64,000 nucleotides of DNA from positions 19,110 to 83,109 of the forward strand of contig JAJPHZ010000040.1 of NCBI GenBank assembly GCA_021325025.1, read 5' to 3'. The DNA comes from Pseudomonadota bacterium (lineage in GTDB: Bacteria; Desulfobacterota; Binatia; Binatales; Binataceae). A program made the translations under genes and the position numbers. Below the pieces are notes generated by a model, which ran no database searches, was not told where the DNA came from, and saw only the letters and a program-made list of their open reading frames with translations. Positions 1-8,209 of this stretch are shown in pieces (the first letter of the stretch is position 1; each line of letters opens with the position of its first letter).

Positions 1-595
1 TGAGCGCCAGCAGCATCCCGATCGCGCAGTAGTACGCGCCGCTCCAGTCCATGTAGGAAAAGCCCCATCCCGCGGGCGGATGCGGCTCGGGCAGCCCCGA
101 TTGCTCGGTCAGTCCCGACACACCCTGCGCGATCGGACCATAGGACGCGTACTTCACGTAAGGGCCCTTCTTGCCCCATCCCGGCTGCTGGTAGTAGATG
201 ATGTCGGGTTTGACCGACTTGAGCACCTCGTAGCCCAGCCCCAGTTTGTCCATCGTCTCCGCCGTGAACGACTCCACCACGATGTCGCTGATTGCGACCA
301 GGCGCAGGAACAGCTTGCGCCCCTCGGGATGCTTGACGTTGAGGCTGATGCCGTACTTGCCGGCGTTGATCGCGTTGAAGTAGCCCGAGCGGTTGGGACT
401 TTGCGGGTTGAGCGGCGCACGGTCGGGCTGGCGATAGGGAATCGGCGTCTGCGCGTGAAACCGCAGCCAGTCCATCCGCCCCTGGTATTCGATGCGGATT
501 ACCTCCGCGCCCAGCGCCGACATCAGCTTCAGCCCGCCCGCCCCTGCCATCAGCCAGCTCAAATCCGCGATTCTCACACCTTCCAACGGTCGCAT
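1..595 (-). CDS. Family III (CaiB/BaiF) CoA-transferase, C-terminus cut by window edge
   Basis: The visible 198 residues are the N-terminal part of a CaiB/BaiF enzyme, which moves CoA between carboxylic acids. The start (MRPLEGVRIADLSWLMAG) follows an AGGAGAA Shine-Dalgarno. The GAEVIRIE strand and the block NAGKYGISLNVKHPEGRKL are typical of the family. Aligned by spacing to E. coli CaiB and formyl-CoA transferase, the Asp in SYMDWSGAYY occupies the catalytic Asp169 position, so this copy looks active. It lies 44 bp downstream of the 640-1887 gene, whose own Asp is missing, and the two probably form a heteromer. Substrate unknown. Confidence 0.88.
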   Translation of the reverse strand, partial: MRPLEGVRIADLSWLMAGAGGLKLMSALGAEVIRIEYQGRMDWLRFHAQTPIPYRQPDRAPLNPQSPNRSGYFNAINAGKYGISLNVKHPEGRKLFLRLVAISDIVVESFTAETMDKLGLGYEVLKSVKPDIIYYQQPGWGKKGPYVKYASYGPIAQGVSGLTEQSGLPEPHPPAGWGFSYMDWSGAYYCAIGMLLAL

Positions 596-639
596 AATTC
601 TTCTCCTTGTTTTCGCTGTGTGCGGTGTGGACTCGCCGC

Positions 640-1887
640 TCAGATGACTCCGCACTCGCGCAGCCGCTTGAGTTCCGCGGCGCCCTTGCCCAAAATCCCA
701 CCGAACACGGCCTCGTTGTGCTCGCCGATCAGCGGCGCGCGCGGGCCGGTGCGCCACGGGCATTCCTCCGACAGCATCGGCGAGCGCGGATAGGTGAAGC
801 TGCGGCCCAGTTCCGGATGCTCGACTTCGCCGAAAGTCTGGCGCGTGCGCCATTGCGGGTCGTCAAGATTCTCCTCGGGCTTGCGCACCGGCACCCAGGG
901 GATGCCAAGGTCCTGGGCCTCGTGCCAGGTCTCCTCCAGATTGGAGGCGGCGACGCACTTGCCGACCTGGGCGTAGAAATGATGGTGGAATTCGCGGTTC
1001 CTGCGGCTTTCAGGGTCCTTGTATTTGTCGCTGCCCAGATCGTCGGCGAAACCTTTGCGCGTCAGCAACTCGACTATCGCCTCGAAGCCGCCCGCAAATG
1101 GATTGGCGATTATGCAATGATAGCGGCCGTCTTTGGTCTTGTACTGCGTGGGCGCGTCGGGTTCGGGCCGCGCATGCCGTCCGGTCAGGCGCAGGTAGGG
1201 CCGGCCGGTGAACAGGAAGCATTCGACGTCGTGCTCGGTGCAGCAGCTAATCGCCTGATGAATCGGCAGGTCGATATAGTCGCCGCAGCCGGTCTTGCCG
1301 CGCGCGAACAGCGCACCGAGCGCCGCGATAAAGGCCTGGTTGCCCGCGATATGATAGGAATGCCACATCTGCGGCGAGATCGGCGGCGTGTCGTAGGTCA
1401 GGTCGGGCCTGGGGTCGTATCCGCAATGCATCATCTCGCCGCCCAGCGCCATGTGTATGAGATCGTTGGCCTTGTAGTCGCGCCAGGGACCGCTGCGGCC
1501 AAAGGGCGTGATGCGCACATAGACCAGGCCCGGATTGAGCTTTTGCAGCGCCTCCCAGTCAAAGCCCAGGTTCTCCATGGTGTCCAGCGGCAGGCTGTCG
1601 ATCACCACCGTGGTCTGTGCGAGCAGGCCGCGCAGCAGTTCGCGCCCCTCGGCGGCGTTGATGTCGAGCGTGACACCGCGCTTGCCGAAGTTGAAATGCC
1701 AGAAGTACAGGCTGCGCTCGGGATGGGGCTCGTCGTGGTAGAACGGACCGATTGAACGCGTGCTCGAGCCGCCCGGCGGCTCCACCTTGATTACGTCGGC
1801 GCCCGCTCCGGCAAACAGCTTGCCGCAGAACTCACCCTTCTCGTCGCCCAACTCCAGGACCTTAACGTGGGATAGAAATCCGGCCAT
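640..1887 (-). CDS. Family III CoA-transferase homologue lacking the catalytic Asp
   Basis: A 415-residue CaiB/BaiF protein (start MAGFLSHVKVLELGDEKG; an ATG four codons upstream at 1899 is possible). GADVIKVEPPGG and FGKRGVTLDINAAEGREL are family blocks. Counting back 21 residues from the TG of KTGCG, where CaiB and formyl-CoA transferase have Asp, this protein has Tyr (HSYHIAGNQAF). It should therefore not form the usual aspartyl-CoA intermediate by itself. The downstream gene at 1-595 keeps the Asp. The characterised precedent for a two-subunit family III enzyme is benzylsuccinate CoA-transferase BbsEF. A structural or substrate-binding role is inferred. Confidence 0.87.
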   Translation of the reverse strand: MAGFLSHVKVLELGDEKGEFCGKLFAGAGADVIKVEPPGGSSTRSIGPFYHDEPHPERSLYFWHFNFGKRGVTLDINAAEGRELLRGLLAQTTVVIDSLPLDTMENLGFDWEALQKLNPGLVYVRITPFGRSGPWRDYKANDLIHMALGGEMMHCGYDPRPDLTYDTPPISPQMWHSYHIAGNQAFIAALGALFARGKTGCGDYIDLPIHQAISCCTEHDVECFLFTGRPYLRLTGRHARPEPDAPTQYKTKDGRYHCIIANPFAGGFEAIVELLTRKGFADDLGSDKYKDPESRRNREFHHHFYAQVGKCVAASNLEETWHEAQDLGIPWVPVRKPEENLDDPQWRTRQTFGEVEHPELGRSFTYPRSPMLSEECPWRTGPRAPLIGEHNEAVFGGILGKGAAELKRLRECGVI

Positions 1888-2020
1888 TGCGCTCTCCAAT
1901 CGTACAATACTCAGTGTTTCAAATGACTAAAGTTCATATGGAAAACCCACTGCGGTGGGTCGCCTGCAACGATATTTGATTTTCTCCGATAGCTTGGTCA
2001 GCTTCACCCGTAATAAGCAT

Positions 2021-2147
2021 CCTAGTCATCCTGAGCGAAGGCGGCCGGAGCGAAGGATCTCACGCGGTCCTTCGCGCGCGTCAAACCACGCAGGTTTTGA
2101 TTACGCGCGGCAGACTGCGCGAGACCCCTCACCTGGTTCAGGATGAC
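2021..2147. repeat. Interspersed palindromic repeat-like element
   Basis: The 1888-2171 gap holds an element bounded by perfect inverted 10-mers, GTCATCCTGA (2025-2034) and TCAGGATGAC (2138-2147). It contains a further purine-rich block with GCGAAGGATCTC. Short elements built on GTCATCCTGAGCGAAG are a familiar intergenic repeat in environmental genomes; copy number here cannot be judged because only one is in the window. A separate small hairpin, ACCCAC/GTGGGT with a TGCG loop, sits at 1945-1960 just upstream of the CoA-transferase start. Confidence 0.5.
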
Positions 2148-2171
2148 CAAGGGGGGCAGCAGCTTCTCACC

Positions 2172-3284
2172 CTAATTCAATCCATACAGCCGGACCGCAT
2201 TGCCGGCCACGATTTTCCGCCTGGTCTCCTCCCTGACGCCCCTGAACGTATCCTCGACGTATTGGCGGGAATTGGGCCAGGTGGTGTCGGTATGTGGATA
2301 GTCCGACGACCACATCAGGTTGTCCGCACCAATCTCCTCGGCGATTTTCACTCCGATTGGATCCTCTATGAATGTTGCATAGACCTGGCGGTGGAAGTAT
2401 TCGCTGGGCAGCAGCGGAAGATCAAGTTTGGTCCAGTGGCGATGGCGCTTGTAGGTGCGGTCCATTTTTTCCAGGAAATAGCCGATCCACCCGATATTGC
2501 CCTCGACCGAGACGAACTTAAGCCGCGGGAAGCGCTCCAGCACGCCGGTGAAGATGATCTTGGCGAGCGTCTCGTAGCAGGCCAGCGAATGGTTCGCCAT
2601 CTCGGCGCACAGCAGCCCGGCCGAGTTCAATTCGTTGAAACGCTCGGCCTTGCTGCCGGTGATCAGATGAATATGCACGGGCAGACCCGCCTCCTGCGCG
2701 GCGGCCCAAATCGGATCGTAAATGGCGTTGTCCAACGGCTTGAGCCGCGGATACGTCGGCACCATCACGCCGCGCAGTTCCGCCACCTTCGCCACACGCT
2801 GTACCTCCGCCACCGACGCATCGATGTCATCCACCGGCAGCAGCGCCACGCCCAGAAGGCGCGCCCGGTCGACCGAGCAGAAATCGGCGAGGAAATCGTT
2901 GTAGGCGCGCAGGCAGGCAAGTTGCAGCTCCAAATCCTTCATGTTGTAGAACTCGGCGATTGCCAAATTGGGAAACAGCACCTGCGCGTCCACGCCGTCG
3001 ATATCCATGTCGCGCAGCCGTTCGTGCGGCTCATATGAGCCTTTCCTGATAGTGGCATAGCTCTCGCCGGCAGGCTTATATTCCTCGAACTTCCTGCCCG
3101 CCTGGGCGCCCAGCCCGAACGTCGCGCCCACCTTGCCGTCGATCTGCCAGGCGTCGCCGTTGGGCGTATGGACGATTTTGGGTGCACGCGATTTGAACCG
3201 GGCGGGAACGCGGCTTTGCCAGGTGTCTTCGGGTTCCTGCACGTGATCGTCGGCGGATACCAGATTGTAGTTTCGTTTTTCCAT
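2172..3284 (-). CDS. Amidohydrolase family 2 (metal-dependent hydrolase/decarboxylase)
   Basis: A 370-residue TIM-barrel hydrolase of the amidohydrolase-2 family (ACMSD/resorcylate decarboxylase-like). Metal-ligand motifs are visible: ADDH at residues 11-14, HIH at 204-206 and SSDYPHTD at 326-333. Members hydrolyse or decarboxylate carboxylated or aromatic ring-cleavage products, so a catabolic role beside the CoA-transferases is likely; the substrate is not predictable. It follows the fused CoA-transferase gene on the same strand after 119 bp. No signal peptide, hence cytoplasmic. Confidence 0.9.
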   Translation of the reverse strand: MEKRNYNLVSADDHVQEPEDTWQSRVPARFKSRAPKIVHTPNGDAWQIDGKVGATFGLGAQAGRKFEEYKPAGESYATIRKGSYEPHERLRDMDIDGVDAQVLFPNLAIAEFYNMKDLELQLACLRAYNDFLADFCSVDRARLLGVALLPVDDIDASVAEVQRVAKVAELRGVMVPTYPRLKPLDNAIYDPIWAAAQEAGLPVHIHLITGSKAERFNELNSAGLLCAEMANHSLACYETLAKIIFTGVLERFPRLKFVSVEGNIGWIGYFLEKMDRTYKRHRHWTKLDLPLLPSEYFHRQVYATFIEDPIGVKIAEEIGADNLMWSSDYPHTDTTWPNSRQYVEDTFRGVREETRRKIVAGNAVRLYGLN

Positions 3285-3403
3285 GATAATTGCTCCAACC
3301 TATAAACTGATTACCGGCCGGATTGGATTTGCCGACCAGTACTCTTACCCTTTCCCTGGTCAGGGAGATGGATAAGAAGCTTTTGGCCGCCAGACAATCG
3401 AGA

Positions 3404-5743
3404 TCAGCCTTCGGGCCAGCTTACAACACCTTGACTCCTTAGTTTCTCCTGCTCGCGCGCGCCATATCCCAGTTCGTGCAGGATCTGCCGCGTATGCTCC
3501 CCGAGCACCGGCGGCGGTCCCTGGATTGCCTGCGGCGTCTGCGAGAAGCGGATCGTCCGGCCGAACTGCCGCAGCATCGCACCCAGGTCGCCCTGGAAGT
3601 ACTCGACGACGCGCCCGCTTTGAATCGCCCACGGATCCATCAGATAGTCCCGCCAGTAGCCCCGATTGCACACTTCGCACGGCACTCCCGCCTTGTCCAG
3701 CATCGTGAACCACTGCGCGGCGGTCCTGCGCCTGAAGATCGGTTCCAAAATCGCTGCCACCTCTTCGCGATGGTCAACGCGGCCGTGATAGGTGGCCAAG
3801 CGCGAATCGGCAGCGAGTTGCGGCTGCTCCAACACTTCACACAAACGCCGCCAATGCTGCTGCGTGAGTGCCGCGACGCAGATCCATCCTGCGGCCGTTT
3901 CATAGATTCGATACCCCGCGCTGGTGCCGGTCTGGCTGCAATTGAGCGTCGGACGCCGGCGCACATCGGATCGCTCGCTGATGAACGCGTCGGAGTTGTA
4001 CCACAGGCCGGCGTTGAGCAGCGAGCCGTCGACGAACTGACCCTCGCCGGTGCGGTCGCGATGGTAGATCGCCATGATGGTTGCGATTGCAGACAGCGTG
4101 GCGCCGCCGATATCCACCGGGCCGGCCTGTATCCACAGCGGAGGGTTGCCCTCGCCGCCGCTCATGTACTCTGTCCCGCACATCGCCTCGAAGAGCTGAT
4201 CGTATCCGCCCATCGCCGCGCTCGGACCGTGCGTGCCGTAGGCGGCGCTGTGGCAATAGATCAGGTCGGGCTTGATCGCGCTGAGCGCTGGGTAATCGAT
4301 CTTGAGCCGCTCCGCGACGCCCGGGCGCTGGTTATGATGCACGACATCGGCCCGCCTGATGAGGCGGTAGATGATTTCCAGTCCGTCGGGATGCTTGAGA
4401 TCGACCGCGAGGTCCAACTTCCCGCGCTGACAGGCGAAAAACGGCTGCGCCGGATACCGCATCCGGTCGCCTTCAAGCCGCTCCACCTTGATGACCCTGG
4501 CGCCCAGGTCCGCCATCAGCATCGGCCCGAACGGACCGGCCAGATATTCGCCGAAGTCAACCACCGTGATATCGGCCAGCGGATGCGGCAGCGCTCTGGC
4601 GGTTGCCGGGTTTCGCGCGTGCACGGAGGGCGGATGGAGGAGTTCGGCCGCGATTTGCACCGAATGCTGACCGGGCTCGGGAGCCGGTCCCTTGATGCGT
4701 CCGGGCGCTTTGGAAAACCGAATCGGGATGCCGATCTGCGTGGTGCGGCCGCGGCGCGGGTCGTCGATTTCCGCGACCATCCCGTTGGCGCGCGTCTGCC
4801 CATGAAGGAGCGCCTCTTCGGTGGGGATGACGCCTTCGACCGGAACGTCATGCTCGCGGAGCAGCCTGATCCACTCCTCACGCGGCCGCGTTTTGAACAC
4901 GCGGGCGGCCTGGGCGATAAACCGCCGGCGCTCTTCAACCGGCAGGATTCTGCTACCTTCAGGCGGCTGGGGCAGGGCAATGCCGAGCAGCCCGGCGATC
5001 ACCCACAGGTTGCCCTTGTCGGTCATCATATGATGCAGCCAGCGGCCATCGCCGCATTCGTACAGGAATTGCGGGAACGGCTCGATGCTGTGCATCGCCT
5101 CGGCGAACGGCGGCGCCGGCCTGTCCGACCATTGCCACAGCATGCAGGTGAGGATCGCGGTGCCGTCGAGCAGCGAGGTATCGACGAACTGGCCGCGGCC
5201 GCTGTACAGCCGCACGCGCAGTGCGGCGCAAATCCCGATCGCCGCACAGAAGGCGGCGCCATGGCTGGGAAAGGGGCAATACAAAAAGGTCGGCCCCTCG
5301 CGCCGGATACCCGGCTGCTGGAAGTAAAGCCCCAGCCGCGCCGCCACCAGCGCGTCGATCGCCGGGCGCTCGCGCCACGGATGGTCGCATCCGTAGCCGC
5401 TCAGGCGGCAATGCACCAGATGCGGGAAGCGCGTCGCGACTGATTCGGCAGCCAACTCCAATGCCGATGCTTCGGTGGGAGAGTACGAATCGACCAGCAC
5501 GTCGGCGCCGGCCAGCAACCGCTGCAGCGTGGCACGCTCGGCGCGATCGCTCAGATCCAGCGTCAGGCTGCGCTTGCTGCGATTCCAGATGAAGTAGCCC
5601 GGCTCAATCTCGCGGTAAGGATCGCCGCCCGGCGGTTCGACCTTGATTACCTCTGCGCCCTGCTCGGCGAGCAGCAGGGTCGTAAGCGCCCCGGCTATTC
5701 CCTGCGAGAGGTCGATTATGCGTATGCCGTCAAAGATCGACAT
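3404..5743 (-). CDS. Fused double-domain family III CoA-transferase
   Basis: A 779-residue protein made of two complete CaiB/BaiF domains, about residues 1-375 and 390-779. Single-domain members are about 400 residues. Domain 1 begins MSIFDGIRIIDLSQG and carries GAEVIKVEPPGGD. At the catalytic position it has Ser in PFPSHGAAFC, so the Asp is absent. Domain 2 (ITVVDFGEYLAG, GARVIKVERLEGD) retains Asp in GPVDIGGATL at the correct spacing before RTGEGQ. The product is thus a covalent version of an inactive-active pair. The SDR gene lies 18 bp upstream and the amidohydrolase downstream, forming an operon. Substrate unknown. Confidence 0.9.
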   Translation of the reverse strand: MSIFDGIRIIDLSQGIAGALTTLLLAEQGAEVIKVEPPGGDPYREIEPGYFIWNRSKRSLTLDLSDRAERATLQRLLAGADVLVDSYSPTEASALELAAESVATRFPHLVHCRLSGYGCDHPWRERPAIDALVAARLGLYFQQPGIRREGPTFLYCPFPSHGAAFCAAIGICAALRVRLYSGRGQFVDTSLLDGTAILTCMLWQWSDRPAPPFAEAMHSIEPFPQFLYECGDGRWLHHMMTDKGNLWVIAGLLGIALPQPPEGSRILPVEERRRFIAQAARVFKTRPREEWIRLLREHDVPVEGVIPTEEALLHGQTRANGMVAEIDDPRRGRTTQIGIPIRFSKAPGRIKGPAPEPGQHSVQIAAELLHPPSVHARNPATARALPHPLADITVVDFGEYLAGPFGPMLMADLGARVIKVERLEGDRMRYPAQPFFACQRGKLDLAVDLKHPDGLEIIYRLIRRADVVHHNQRPGVAERLKIDYPALSAIKPDLIYCHSAAYGTHGPSAAMGGYDQLFEAMCGTEYMSGGEGNPPLWIQAGPVDIGGATLSAIATIMAIYHRDRTGEGQFVDGSLLNAGLWYNSDAFISERSDVRRRPTLNCSQTGTSAGYRIYETAAGWICVAALTQQHWRRLCEVLEQPQLAADSRLATYHGRVDHREEVAAILEPIFRRRTAAQWFTMLDKAGVPCEVCNRGYWRDYLMDPWAIQSGRVVEYFQGDLGAMLRQFGRTIRFSQTPQAIQGPPPVLGEHTRQILHELGYGAREQEKLRSQGVVSWPEG

Positions 5744-5761
5744 GATGGTCCACTTGCCGGG

Positions 5762-6709
5762 TCAGCGCTTGTCCAGGGTGAAGAACAACCGCTCGGGATG
5801 CGCAAAACCCAGTTGGCGCGCGCAATAACGGATCGCCTCGGCGTTGGATTTCAGGATTTCGAACCGCCCGCTGTCCATGATTTTGTCCAGGTTGTCGCGC
5901 AGTCCTTCAATCGTGATGTCGGGATCGACCACGCCATCGGTCTGCCCGATGAACATCCGTGCGATTCGGCCGCCGCCCGACACGATGCATTCGCCGCTGA
6001 GCGCGCAATCCTCATGGGCCAGATATCCTACCGCGACAGCGGCACGCTCGGGCGGCAGGTAATTCATCAGGAAGGTGCGCAATTCCGATTCCGGAAACGC
6101 CGCGACGCCGCGCGTGGCGGCGGAGGGCGAGATGGCGTTGCATTTGATGCCAAACTCGGCGCCCTCCAGCGCCAGCGCGCGCGTCAGGCCCAGGATTGCG
6201 GCCTTGGCCGCGCCGTAGGCGCTGTTGCCGGGCAGCCCATAGACCGACGCCGAACTGGTGTTGACGATTCTGCCGTAGCGCGCCTTTTGCATGTGCGGCC
6301 ATGCCGCCTGCGTCACCCACACCGTGCCCAGGAAGCTGACGCCGACCAGGCGCTGAAACTCGTCGGCTGGATATCGAGCGAACGGGCAGGACAAGCCGTA
6401 GCCGGCGTTGTTGACGACGATGTCGATGCGCCCGAACGCGTCGAGCGCGCGCTGCACGGCGGCCGCCGCGCCCTCCCGATCGCCGACATCGTGCGCGTCA
6501 GCGACCGCCTGCCCGCCGGCCGCCTTGATTTCCTCGACCACCTGTTTGGCCGGAAGCTCGGAAGCGCCGCTCCCGTCCAGCGCCGCACCAATGTCGTTGA
6601 CCACCAAATGCGCGCCGCGCGCTGCCAGCAGATGAGCATAGGCGCGTCCCAGGCCGTTGCCTGCGCCGGTCACCAATGCCACCCGGCCATCAAAACGCAT
6701 CTGTTCCAT
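5762..6709 (-). CDS. SDR-family 3-hydroxyacyl-CoA dehydrogenase-like oxidoreductase
   Basis: A 315-residue short-chain dehydrogenase (start MEQMRFDGRVALVTGAGNG; MRF at 6700 is an alternative). It shows TGAGNGLG nucleotide-binding, NNAGYG, a Ser of the TSSASVYG strand and the YGAAK active-site pair. The stretch GRAYAHLLAARGAHLVVND matches the dehydrogenase unit of MFE-2-type beta-oxidation proteins. It is longer than a plain SDR (about 250) because of a C-terminal extension of some 70 residues. First gene of a minus-strand operon with the fused CoA-transferase. Divergent from the 6833 gene across 123 bp, which should hold both promoters. Confidence 0.85.
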   Translation of the reverse strand: MEQMRFDGRVALVTGAGNGLGRAYAHLLAARGAHLVVNDIGAALDGSGASELPAKQVVEEIKAAGGQAVADAHDVGDREGAAAAVQRALDAFGRIDIVVNNAGYGLSCPFARYPADEFQRLVGVSFLGTVWVTQAAWPHMQKARYGRIVNTSSASVYGLPGNSAYGAAKAAILGLTRALALEGAEFGIKCNAISPSAATRGVAAFPESELRTFLMNYLPPERAAVAVGYLAHEDCALSGECIVSGGGRIARMFIGQTDGVVDPDITIEGLRDNLDKIMDSGRFEILKSNAEAIRYCARQLGFAHPERLFFTLDKR

Positions 6710-6832
6710 TTCCGCTCGAGCCTCGCTTGGACTGGCAGCGCCAGCCCCTTCGTGGCAGCTACTATGCCGCAGACGCCTGCGGAATGATAATAGTGGCGCC
6801 GGCCTGGAGCCTGTGATTTCCTGATCGAACCG

Positions 6833-8008
6833 ATGGAAGCGTTCGACGTGGTGATTGTGGGCGCGGGAGCGGCGGGGCTGATGTGCGCAATCGCCGCCGG
6901 CCGGCGCGGCCGGCGCGTCCTGCTGCTTGAACATAATGATCGGCCCGGCGCCAAGATTCTGATCTCCGGCGGCGGACGCTGCAACTTCACCAACCTGCAC
7001 GTCACGCCCGAGCGCTTTTTGTCGGCCAATCCGCATTTCTGCAAGTCCGCGTTAAGCCGCTACACCCAGCATGACTTTATCGCGATGGTGCGCCGCCACG
7101 GTATTCGCTACCACGAAAAGACGCTGGGCCAGTTGTTCTGCGACGGCTCGTCGCGTCAGATCCTGGCGATGCTGCTGGCGGAATGCGCGGCGGCGGGTGT
7201 CGACTTGCGCGTCGGCCATCGCGTAGGCGAGGTCTCATGTGGCCAGGGTTTCCGCGTCGCGACCAACCGCGGTCAATTCGCGGCGGTTTCGTTGGTAATT
7301 GCAACCGGCGGCCTGTCGATTCCCAAAATGGGCGCAAGCGGCTTTGCCTTCGACCTTGCGCGCCGCCTGGGCCTGGCGATTATCGAGCCGCGTCCGGGGC
7401 TGGTGCCGCTGAAGTTTGCGGGCGAGATGCTTAGTCTGTGCCGCGAACTCACCGGCGTAGGCGTCCAGGCCATGGTGTCATGCGGCCGCCGAAGCTTCCG
7501 CGAGAGCATCCTGTTTACCCATCGCGGCCTTTCCGGTCCGGCGATTCTTCAGATCTCTTCCTACTGGCGCGAGGGCGAGGCGATTTCAATCGACCTGGCG
7601 CCCGACCTTGATGCGCAGCGCTTCCTGCGCGAGCGCAAGCGCCTGCGGCCCCGAGCCGAACTCAAGACCCTGCTGGCAGAGCTTGTGCCCGCACGGCTCG
7701 CGCAGGCGATTGCAACGGCGCTTCGCGCCGAGGGCGCAATTGCAAACCTGCCCGACCGTGTCCTGGCCGCGGCCGCCGCGCGGCTCAAACGATGGGAGGT
7801 GATGCCGACTGAATCCGAAGGCTGGACCAGGGCCGAAGTCACCGTGGGCGGCATCGACACCGGCGGCCTTTCCTCCAAAACCATGCAGGCGCGCAGCGTG
7901 CCGGGCCTTTATTTTATCGGCGAGGCGCTCGACGTCACCGGATGGCTGGGCGGGTACAACTTCCAATGGGCGTGGTCCAGCGGATGGTGCGCCGGGCAGG
8001 CGGTGTGA
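6833..8008 (+). CDS. HI0933/YhiN-type FAD-dependent oxidoreductase
   Basis: A 391-residue flavoprotein. The N-terminal dinucleotide-binding motif VGAGAAGL follows VVIVG; the family signature ISGGGRCNFTN comes next at about residues 44-54, and the C-terminus closes with FIGEALDVTGWLGGYN. These are diagnostic of the BaiN/HI0933 family, predicted NAD(P)/FAD dehydrogenases of mostly unknown substrate. Length is normal for the family (about 390-420). Stand-alone on the plus strand and divergent from the SDR operon. Confidence 0.92.
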   Translation: MEAFDVVIVGAGAAGLMCAIAAGRRGRRVLLLEHNDRPGAKILISGGGRCNFTNLHVTPERFLSANPHFCKSALSRYTQHDFIAMVRRHGIRYHEKTLGQLFCDGSSRQILAMLLAECAAAGVDLRVGHRVGEVSCGQGFRVATNRGQFAAVSLVIATGGLSIPKMGASGFAFDLARRLGLAIIEPRPGLVPLKFAGEMLSLCRELTGVGVQAMVSCGRRSFRESILFTHRGLSGPAILQISSYWREGEAISIDLAPDLDAQRFLRERKRLRPRAELKTLLAELVPARLAQAIATALRAEGAIANLPDRVLAAAAARLKRWEVMPTESEGWTRAEVTVGGIDTGGLSSKTMQARSVPGLYFIGEALDVTGWLGGYNFQWAWSSGWCAGQAV

Positions 8009-8158
8009 GCGTCCGCCACTTGCGCAACCCACGACCGCGGGGCCGCCGGCTTGACTGATCTTGCCCGAAGTCCCAACATCCGCATTGTTTAATAGACCTT
8101 CAGTTGCTGCTGCATGTTACACTCATCGTGGTTGGTTATTGCTAAAGATTGATAGCAG

Positions 8159-8177
8159 TCGGCGCCTTCTGCGCCGA
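8159..8177. promoter_or_regulatory. Leader hairpin upstream of the secreted protein gene
   Basis: Perfect 7-bp inverted repeat TCGGCGC/GCGCCGA around a 5-nt loop, 33 bases before the GTG start at 8210. No T-run follows, so an intrinsic terminator for the upstream flavoprotein gene is unlikely; it is more probably a leader structure. Function not known. Confidence 0.3.
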
Positions 8178-8209
8178 GCCCCCTCGCACTAAATCTTGAA
8201 GGAGAATCA

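Noticed and set aside
607..1755. 382-codon plus-strand frame opposite the Asp-less CoA-transferase
   Set aside because: Shadow frame; no family pattern, and it covers a clear CaiB/BaiF gene.
3476..5443. 655-codon open frame on the plus strand opposite the fused CoA-transferase
   Set aside because: Antisense shadow of a GC-rich gene: Arg/His-rich, no domain, and the opposite strand has full family motifs.
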